A DNA stretch of 47,110 nt from Thermoplasmatota archaeon (GTDB lineage: Archaea; Thermoplasmatota; Thermoplasmata; UBA10834), in assembly GCA_016930135.1 (NCBI GenBank), contig JAFGHM010000001.1:1-47110 (forward strand), written 5' to 3'. Both the position numbers and the translations under genes were made by a program. The notes beneath the pieces were generated by a model, which had not been told where the DNA came from, ran no database searches, and worked only from the letters and a program-made list of their open reading frames with translations. Below, in pieces: positions 42,150 to 47,110 of the stretch (position 1 is its first letter; each line of letters opens with the position of its first letter).

Positions 42150-43217
42150 TCACCACTCAGGCCTCAGGGACACCTTGGCGGCCTCCTTTGTGCGTATCAG
42201 CCGCATACCCTCCTCGATGTCCCTAATGGGTATCGAGTGGGAGATAATTGAGGCTATCTTCTCTCTGAAGGCTGGCTTCTTCAGGAGAAGGTACATCTGG
42301 TCCCATGTCTGGAACATCCTCCTGCCTGTGATGCCGAAGACGGTCGCTGACTTGAATGTGATCGCGTTGTTGACATCGAGGGTGACGGTGTCGTTGTAGA
42401 GGCCGAGTATCGATATCCTTCCGCCGGGTGTGAGCATGTCGAAGCACTGCTTGAGCGCTACGGCCGCTCCCGACATCTCGAGACAGACATCCGCGCCGTT
42501 CCCGTCGGTAGCATCTTTCACCGTCTCCACGAGCGCCTCCGTGCCCATGCCCGCGTCGAGGACCATGTCAGCGCCCATCTTGTATCCCAGGGCGGACCTG
42601 ACCTTTTCGCTCGCGAGCTCGCTCATGATGACCTGCCTCGCCCCAACGGCCTTCAGGATCGCGACCGCCATCAGACCTATCGGGCCGCCCCCAGTGACGA
42701 CCACGTTCTTCCCCTTGACATCGCTCACGCAGTCGTTCGGCATGACCGTGAATGTGGCATTGCCCAGAGGCTCCAGGAGCGAGCCCAGGTGCGGCTTGAC
42801 GCCTGCGGGCACCTTCCGGGCGTTCCGCTCCGGCAGGAGCACATACTCCGCGAAGACGCCGTCAGTGTCAACTCCGAGTATCTTCAAGTTCTTGCATATG
42901 TGCATCCGATCCGTCCTGCACTGGTAGCAGGTCCCGTCGACTATGTGGGTCTCGGCGGAGACGATGTTCCCCTCCTTGACGCTCTTGACGCCCTCGCCCA
43001 CATCGACCACCCTTCCGCAGAGCTCGTGGCCGAAAATTATGGGCAGGGACTTGACGCGCTTCTGGGCCCAGTGGTTCCAGTCCCAGATGTGCACGTCCGT
43101 GCCGCAGATGGACGACATCAGCGTCTCGACGAGCACCTCGCCCTTCCCCGCGACCGGTCTCTCCACATCCTCTATTCGAGCGCCCGGCTGCCTGTATCTC
43201 TTGACCACGGCATGCAT
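42150..43217 (-). CDS. tdh: L-threonine 3-dehydrogenase
   Basis: The enzyme oxidises L-threonine to 2-amino-3-oxobutanoate with NAD, feeding kbl. The catalytic zinc site is Cys38 in ICGTDVHIWDWNHWA, with His64-Glu65 in GHELCG. The NAD Rossmann motif is VVTGGGPIGLMAV. The structural zinc loop reads DGTCYQCRTDRMHIC, so the first of the four usual cysteines is Asp94 and the others are Cys97, Cys100 and Cys108. Otherwise the 355 residues are standard medium-chain dehydrogenase. tdh and kbl form one operon. Confidence 0.94.
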   Translation of the reverse strand: MHAVVKRYRQPGARIEDVERPVAGKGEVLVETLMSSICGTDVHIWDWNHWAQKRVKSLPIIFGHELCGRVVDVGEGVKSVKEGNIVSAETHIVDGTCYQCRTDRMHICKNLKILGVDTDGVFAEYVLLPERNARKVPAGVKPHLGSLLEPLGNATFTVMPNDCVSDVKGKNVVVTGGGPIGLMAVAILKAVGARQVIMSELASEKVRSALGYKMGADMVLDAGMGTEALVETVKDATDGNGADVCLEMSGAAVALKQCFDMLTPGGRISILGLYNDTVTLDVNNAITFKSATVFGITGRRMFQTWDQMYLLLKKPAFREKIASIISHSIPIRDIEEGMRLIRTKEAAKVSLRPEW

Positions 43218-43518
43218 CTGGGATCCACGGCCCCTTCGGATACCGGCCCTGGACTCCGCTAGTCCCTCTTAAGTGATTAGGCCCTACGGTTCTGTCAGTA
43301 ATCGGGTGGTCGTCATTCGGACATCCTCGACGACTGACTCATTCCATTCGGCTCCAATCGTGCGCCCATTCGGGAATATGGATTTTCCCCACATGTCGGA
43401 CGCGATCCGCTGCTTCCCGGACCGACCGTACCGGCCCGCGTGTATGCCCTGTTCGGCATCAGATGATCGACGGGGAACGTGGTTCTTGGTCGTTGGCGCT
43501 GCATGTGACATCCGACGG
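43218..43518. other. Intergenic stretch upstream of tdh
   Basis: These 301 bases lie between the tdh start and the stop of the RNase J-like gene. On the minus strand ACTTAAGAG near 43266-43274 could be the tdh TATA element, and GGACT/AGTCC at 43250-43264 is a short hairpin in the expected leader. The long plus-strand ORF of the track (43273-44763) is a shadow. I see no RNA gene or other coding region. Confidence 0.4.
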
Positions 43519-44898
43519 CTAAACAGCACCCTTGCCGACCGGGATTGCATTCCCGGGTCTGGGCAGAACCGACCTGCAGCTCTTGCACCTCGCAAACAGC
43601 TCCGGATGCTCCGTATGGACCGGTATCACGACGCCGGGGGATACGCGGTCGATTATGCTGAATATCTCCGACATGCTCGCATGGCCAGAGGCGTGCGCCT
43701 GCCTGAAATCGAGCCCGAACCAATTGACCCAGTTCTGGAGCACCTCCTCCTGGATGTCGTCCTCCTCGAACGGCTCGCTCTTCGATCTTATGAAGAGGCT
43801 GTCGCGCTTCGGCTGTATGTCGATCAGCTCCGTGAGCTGGAAGAAGTCCGTATGCATCATCAGCTCTGCCTGATGCTTCCTCACGTAGTCCGAGTCCACC
43901 ACGTGCGCGTCCTTCTCAAGCAGTTCCGCGTAGACCTTCTCGTACTTGACCCTGTCCATATTGGCCATCCTCCTGACGTAGACCAGCATGGACGAATCTC
44001 TCATAGGGTCCGGGGCGTCTATGTGCTCGTCGTCCTGGAGCATCTTGAGCATGTGAGCGACCTTGGCCGAGACGACGAACTTCCTGCCAGTGGCCTTGGC
44101 GACATCCCGAAAGGTCCTGATCCTGTCGACGTCCTTGGGATAGAACGATACTATTGCCAGCTTGTCGGAGGAACTGACCAGCTCACGCGCCCTCTTGCCA
44201 ACATCGACCTCCGACATGTTCTCTCGCGGGTCGCTCTCGGACACCCTTGTTCCCTCGCATATCATCGCAATAGGCCTCTCGGAGGAAGCACGGGCGACGA
44301 AGTCTTCCGTCATGTCTCCTCTCGGTCCGTGGAGGCGAAGATCTCCTGTGTAGGCGATGGCGCCCTCGGATGTGTGGACGATGAAACCGTACGCGCCAGG
44401 GGTGGAGTGGTCGACATGTATGGGCTCGACCTCGATGGAACCGACCTTGATCTTGCTCCCAGTCCGGAACTCCCTGAACTCGTGCTCCCCGAACTTGACC
44501 TTGCCCAAACTTGTCTCGGTCCAGGATCTCCTGATCGCGTTCGCCGTGGCCCCGAGGTAGACAGGGATGTTACGATCTGCGAACCTCAGGTGCATCGAGT
44601 GGTCGAAGTGCATGTGCGAGATGAATATCGCATCGAACTCCGGGGGCACGTAGGTGAGGTCCGTGTCCTCGAGGTATTCCTCATCGTAAACTCCCTTTAT
44701 CCTCGGCATCAGTTTGAAATGGAAGTAGTCCCTGAGTCCGAACCTGCCTTCCCTAGGGGATAGGAAGTCGACGAAGTAATCGTCGAGCAGGCCGAATGGC
44801 TCACCGAAGTCCAGGAATATCCTTGTGTCACGGTCCTCGAGCAGTATCTTGTTGCCGCCTATCTGGCCGGCACCTCCGTGGACTGTAATCGAGACCAT
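43519..44898 (-). CDS. Metallo-beta-lactamase/beta-CASP ribonuclease, RNase J-like
   Basis: The protein probably degrades or trims RNA from the 5' end or internally. The start at the ATG at 44898, with GGGGAGGTGA upstream, gives 459 residues. Motifs are HMHFDH (zinc ligands), HVDHSTPGAYGF, AYTGDLRLHG with the bridging aspartate, the beta-CASP ICEGTR, and the terminal ASGHAS and PVHTEHPE. GAGQIGGNKILLE at the N-terminus is the usual start of the fold. A C-terminal CKSC could bind a metal. It overlaps the upstream HAD gene by one base (TGATG), indicating coupled translation. Confidence 0.9.
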   Translation of the reverse strand: MVSITVHGGAGQIGGNKILLEDRDTRIFLDFGEPFGLLDDYFVDFLSPREGRFGLRDYFHFKLMPRIKGVYDEEYLEDTDLTYVPPEFDAIFISHMHFDHSMHLRFADRNIPVYLGATANAIRRSWTETSLGKVKFGEHEFREFRTGSKIKVGSIEVEPIHVDHSTPGAYGFIVHTSEGAIAYTGDLRLHGPRGDMTEDFVARASSERPIAMICEGTRVSESDPRENMSEVDVGKRARELVSSSDKLAIVSFYPKDVDRIRTFRDVAKATGRKFVVSAKVAHMLKMLQDDEHIDAPDPMRDSSMLVYVRRMANMDRVKYEKVYAELLEKDAHVVDSDYVRKHQAELMMHTDFFQLTELIDIQPKRDSLFIRSKSEPFEEDDIQEEVLQNWVNWFGLDFRQAHASGHASMSEIFSIIDRVSPGVVIPVHTEHPELFARCKSCRSVLPRPGNAIPVGKGAV

Positions 44899-45527
44899 CA
44901 GGTCACCTCCCCTCTGACATCGAGAGACCCGCACTTGAATCCGGTACTGCGGCAATCAAGGTTTGGGTTGCCATCGAAGGCGAACTCCTCCAACCTCGGC
45001 ATCCTGACGGCTTTCCTGCCGATGCCATCCACTACGTCGGCAAGCCTGAGCCATGTGGGCAGATCCTTGAGTCCGGATATTCGCTCTGCATCCGCATACC
45101 TGTTGTAAAACCTGTCCACGAGTATCGCCTCGATCCCATGCTCTTTTACCGGGAATATGTCCAGCCTCGGCATGTCGCCGACCATGATGGCCTCGTCCTT
45201 GCTCAGGCCGCGCCTTGAGAGATACCTGGAGATGTTCTTGCCCTTGTTGCCGTTGAGCAGCACACCATCGAAGTACTGTCTTATTCCGAATTTCGCCAGC
45301 AGAGCGTAGAGGATCTCGGGCGAGTTGCGGGACACCAGGCACAGAGTATCAGATCGGGCGCGTATGTCTGCAAGCGCCTCATTCACGCCCTCGTCGAGCT
45401 CGAAGAACTCGAGTGCTAGCTCGAGGGATGGGTTCATCCAGAACTCCCAGCGCGATCTCCCGTGCTTCGGCACATAAAGCGTCCCCTCTGCGTCTACAAA
45501 GACGTGCTTGAACCTTCTCTGCTTCAT
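44898..45527 (-). CDS. HAD-superfamily hydrolase-like protein
   Basis: The 209-residue HAD-fold protein has motif I VFVDAEGTLYV (D-x-E instead of D-x-D), motif II in LCLVSRNSPEI, a lysine in LSKDEAIMVGD, and motif IV GDMPRLDIFPVKEHGIEAILVD. The D-x-E change affects the general acid/base of phosphatases, so it may be a specialised or weak phosphatase. I choose the ATG at 45527 (MKQRRFKHVFVDAEG). The ORF-track TTG at 45599 would add 24 residues and would suit a nearly leaderless message, so it is a real alternative. It is operonic with the RNase J-like gene and divergent from the CARF-like pair. Confidence 0.8.
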   Translation of the reverse strand: MKQRRFKHVFVDAEGTLYVPKHGRSRWEFWMNPSLELALEFFELDEGVNEALADIRARSDTLCLVSRNSPEILYALLAKFGIRQYFDGVLLNGNKGKNISRYLSRRGLSKDEAIMVGDMPRLDIFPVKEHGIEAILVDRFYNRYADAERISGLKDLPTWLRLADVVDGIGRKAVRMPRLEEFAFDGNPNLDCRSTGFKCGSLDVRGEVT

Positions 45528-45631
45528 GGGCTTCTTACCTTCTGGCAACCCATAGAGCGGCTCATCCAGTATTGTTGGTCTCCAGAGACAGTATGACAAC
45601 CATTGATACCGAGTGAACTGGCCGACACATT

Positions 45632-45656
45632 ATAATAGTATTATCATAAATATGAT
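45632..45656. promoter_or_regulatory. Overlapping palindromes in the HAD/CARF divergent promoter
   Basis: ATAATA-G-TATTAT (45632-45644) and ATCAT-AAAT-ATGAT (45643-45656) are two adjacent perfect palindromes in a very AT-rich block. The block contains TATA-like elements for both directions: CATAAATATG on plus and CTATTATAATG on minus. Binding of the wHTH regulators encoded next door would cover both promoters. A further TATA-like TGTAAAAAGG at 45669 lies about 22 bases before the first CARF gene. Confidence 0.55.
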
Positions 45657-45694
45657 GGTATCACAAACTGTAAAAAGGCCCCAACGCCTTCCGT

Positions 45695-46378
45695 ATGATG
45701 GTGAAGGAAATGGTCGCGGTCTTCGGAACTCTCGGCTTCAGGCACGATTCTCTCATACCCACGATAAGGTCAACGCCGAATGTGGATAAGGTGGTGTTCT
45801 ACTGCGGTGCGGACAAGTCCGAACCCTCAGCTGTCAAGTCGGTCGCCGCTGCGAGGAGGGCGGTCCTGGACTACTGTCGCGAGATGAAGATCGCAGCCGA
45901 GGCGGTCGACCTTCAGGATCCCTTCGACTTCAAGTCGATCGCGAAGCGGATCAGGGCGGATGTCAGGCGTTACAAGAAGGATGGCAAGGAGATCGCGGTC
46001 TTCAACATCGCAGGGGGAACGCGCCCGACATCCTCCGCTGCCCTGCTCACATGCATGCTCGAGGGGATACCCACGGTGTACGTGCATGACATCACTTACG
46101 ATGAGATACCTCTGCCGCTCATGCGCATGGAGTACAGCAAGATACTGTCCGGCGAGGAGAGGCACGTGCTCCAGACCCTGCTGAAGAGCAGGGCGAAGGA
46201 GATGACCGAGGTCGAGCTGGCTAAGGCTATCGGCAAGCACAAGGCGACCGTGAACCACCATGTGAAGAACCTGGTCGCCAAGGGGGTTCTGAGGCTCGAG
46301 AGGCATCCCAAGGACGCGAGGAAGAAGGTGCTGACGGTGGACGATTCCGTCGAGCTGCTGCTGGGTGAGGACGATTGA
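45695..46378 (+). CDS. CARF-like domain/winged-HTH regulator (Csa3/HFX_2341-like)
   Basis: The 227-residue protein has an N-terminal Rossmann-like domain of about 150 residues: VAVFGTLGFRHDSLIPTIR at strand 1, and AVFNIAGGTRPTSSAALLTC as the second nucleotide-facing loop, the place of the N-x-TGGTK motif in CARF proteins. The C-terminal 75 residues form a winged HTH (EVELAKAIGKHKATVNHHVKNLVAKGVLRLE). CARF domains bind cyclic oligoadenylates or related nucleotides, so ligand-controlled transcription is the likely role. The start could be either of the paired ATGs at 45695 or 45698. The next gene overlaps by 4 bases. No CRISPR array or cas gene is visible here. Confidence 0.82.
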   Translation: MMVKEMVAVFGTLGFRHDSLIPTIRSTPNVDKVVFYCGADKSEPSAVKSVAAARRAVLDYCREMKIAAEAVDLQDPFDFKSIAKRIRADVRRYKKDGKEIAVFNIAGGTRPTSSAALLTCMLEGIPTVYVHDITYDEIPLPLMRMEYSKILSGEERHVLQTLLKSRAKEMTEVELAKAIGKHKATVNHHVKNLVAKGVLRLERHPKDARKKVLTVDDSVELLLGEDD

Positions 46379-47025
46379 GAGTGCTTGCCTCGACCTTCAA
46401 GCAGGGCGATGTCGAGAAGATCCTCGAGGCCATGAGAAGCCTCCCCTATGACAGGCTGGTCCTCATAGGCATGCCGGGATTCGAGGAATGCGAGGACCTC
46501 AAGAGAATCGAGCGCCTCGAGGAGATGGCCAGGCGAAAGGTGGAGGTCTCGTTCACGGAGGAGAGCGATTTCAAGGACATCGTGGCCCAGGTTGCTGAGA
46601 CCCTCGCGAGATATCTCAGGAGCAGCCGGGACTCCGAGGGCGGCAGCGTCGTGCTGAACATCAGCGGAGGCTCGAAACTCCTGGGCGACGCAGCGCTACT
46701 GGCGGCGTTTGAGCTAGGCGTCGAGGCATACCACATAGACGGAAGAGTGACAAGGCTACCCGTGATCCGAGGCGCTACCATCAGGGATAGGTTCACGAAG
46801 AATCAGGCGAGGATGATAGAGGCGATCGGAAAGGACACCTTGACCTTGGAGGATGTGGTCTCCAGGATGCAGCCGATGAGCCGACAGACAGTGGATCGCG
46901 TCATCAGGGAACTCAAGCGAGACAGGCTCATCGACTCGCGAGGCGATGGCGGGAAGGTAATGCTCTGGCTCACGCCTCCGGGACGGGAAGTCCTGAGAGC
47001 TCTCAGGCTGACAAGGGCAGGCTAG
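46375..47025 (+). CDS. Second CARF-like domain/winged-HTH protein
   Basis: The 216-residue protein has the same two-part plan. The Rossmann-like half ends with VVLNISGGSKLLGDAALLAAF, matching the CARF loop, preceded by RLVLIGMPGFEECEDLKRIE. The winged HTH follows (TLEDVVSRMQPMSRQTVDRVIRELKRDRLIDS). It begins at a TTG whose last two bases are the first two of the upstream stop, after GGTGAGG, so the two proteins are translationally coupled and may form heterodimers. A GTG two codons later is an alternative start. The N-terminal strand is less typical of CARF than in the first gene. Confidence 0.78.
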   Translation: MRVLASTFKQGDVEKILEAMRSLPYDRLVLIGMPGFEECEDLKRIERLEEMARRKVEVSFTEESDFKDIVAQVAETLARYLRSSRDSEGGSVVLNISGGSKLLGDAALLAAFELGVEAYHIDGRVTRLPVIRGATIRDRFTKNQARMIEAIGKDTLTLEDVVSRMQPMSRQTVDRVIRELKRDRLIDSRGDGGKVMLWLTPPGREVLRALRLTRAG

Positions 47026-47110
47026 ACCTCAAGGTCCTCTCCGCCCCTGAGGACCTGCTGGACGATGTTGTAGATATCCTCAAGGCCCTGAAGCTCGTCC
47101 GCGCTGACCG
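47022..47110 (-). CDS. C-terminal end of a minus-strand gene (partial)
   Basis: The minus strand is open from the window edge to a TAG at 47024-47022. It encodes about 28 residues, VSADELQGLEDIYNIVQQVL followed by RGGEDLEV, with amphipathic helical character. The stop shares a CTAG with the stop of the second CARF-like gene. The family cannot be named from this fragment. Confidence 0.6.
   Translation of the reverse strand, partial: VSADELQGLEDIYNIVQQVLRGGEDLEV

Noticed and set aside
43273-44763. 496-residue plus-strand ORF
   Set aside because: Opposite strand of the RNase J-like gene; Arg/Leu/Val-rich without motifs, whereas the minus frame has the complete metallo-beta-lactamase motifs.
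1-47110. CRISPR array accompanying the CARF-like genes
   Set aside because: No regularly spaced repeat-spacer pattern is visible anywhere; the regular repetition seen is at protein level in the two giant genes.

Overview
The window reads as a chromosomal segment of a euryarchaeon-type archaeon, GC-rich by eye (not calculated). Archaeal markers are LonB with two membrane helices, the helicase Hel308, KEOPS subunit Cgi121, archaeal NMN adenylyltransferase, the HTH regulator - HMG-CoA synthase - thiolase - DUF35 mevalonate operon, TATA-box promoters, and a tRNA-Gly with an intron at 37/38. The histidine ammonia-lyase/formimidoyltransferase set, the threonine dehydrogenase/KBL pair, the membrane-anchored Ig-like proteins and the very large solenoid proteins make an uncultured Thermoplasmatota-like lineage my best guess. 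That placement is inference. Many genes have clear Shine-Dalgarno sequences (GGAGG, GGTGA), and several use TTG or GTG starts.

Layout. 0.2-3.2 kb (minus): pncC, nadM and lonB, i.e. NAD salvage and membrane proteolysis. 3.4-7.7 kb (plus): hel308, cgi121, then the two formimino-folate enzymes ftcD and cyclodeaminase. 7.9-12.4 kb (plus): a 1504-residue helical-repeat protein with a C-terminal beta-sandwich and a RING-like zinc finger. 12.4-20.2 kb (minus): regulator, HMG-CoA synthase, thiolase, DUF35, then hutH, tldD and tldE. 20.4-24.5 kb: tRNA-Pro, a cupin, a secreted protein, a double-HTH Lrp-like regulator and a radical SAM protein. 24.7-27.4 kb (plus): a MarR regulator with an ABC exporter. 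27.7-32.5 kb (plus): two large membrane-anchored surface proteins, one carrying a probable papain-like Cys/His/Asp site. 32.5-34.2 kb: an acetyltransferase, the intron-containing tRNA-Gly, and a two-gene operon of unknown small proteins with a dense regulatory region. 34.2-38.7 kb (plus): a 1485-residue TPR protein ending in a B-box-like zinc finger. 38.8-45.5 kb: small membrane and redox proteins, the kbl-tdh threonine catabolic operon, an RNase J-like nuclease and an HAD protein. 45.7-47.0 kb (plus): two overlapping genes, each a CARF-like Rossmann domain plus winged HTH. The window ends inside a minus-strand gene.

The strongest leads for undescribed biology are four. (1) The paired CARF-like/wHTH regulators have no CRISPR array or cas gene in view. 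(2) Two giant solenoid proteins, with unrelated repeats, each end in a treble-clef zinc finger of eukaryotic RING/B-box type. (3) The mevalonate-operon thiolase has Gly where the nucleophilic Cys belongs. (4) The small-protein operon beside tRNA-Gly is controlled by a repeat-rich region. No CRISPR array, rRNA, insertion sequence or replication origin was recognised.
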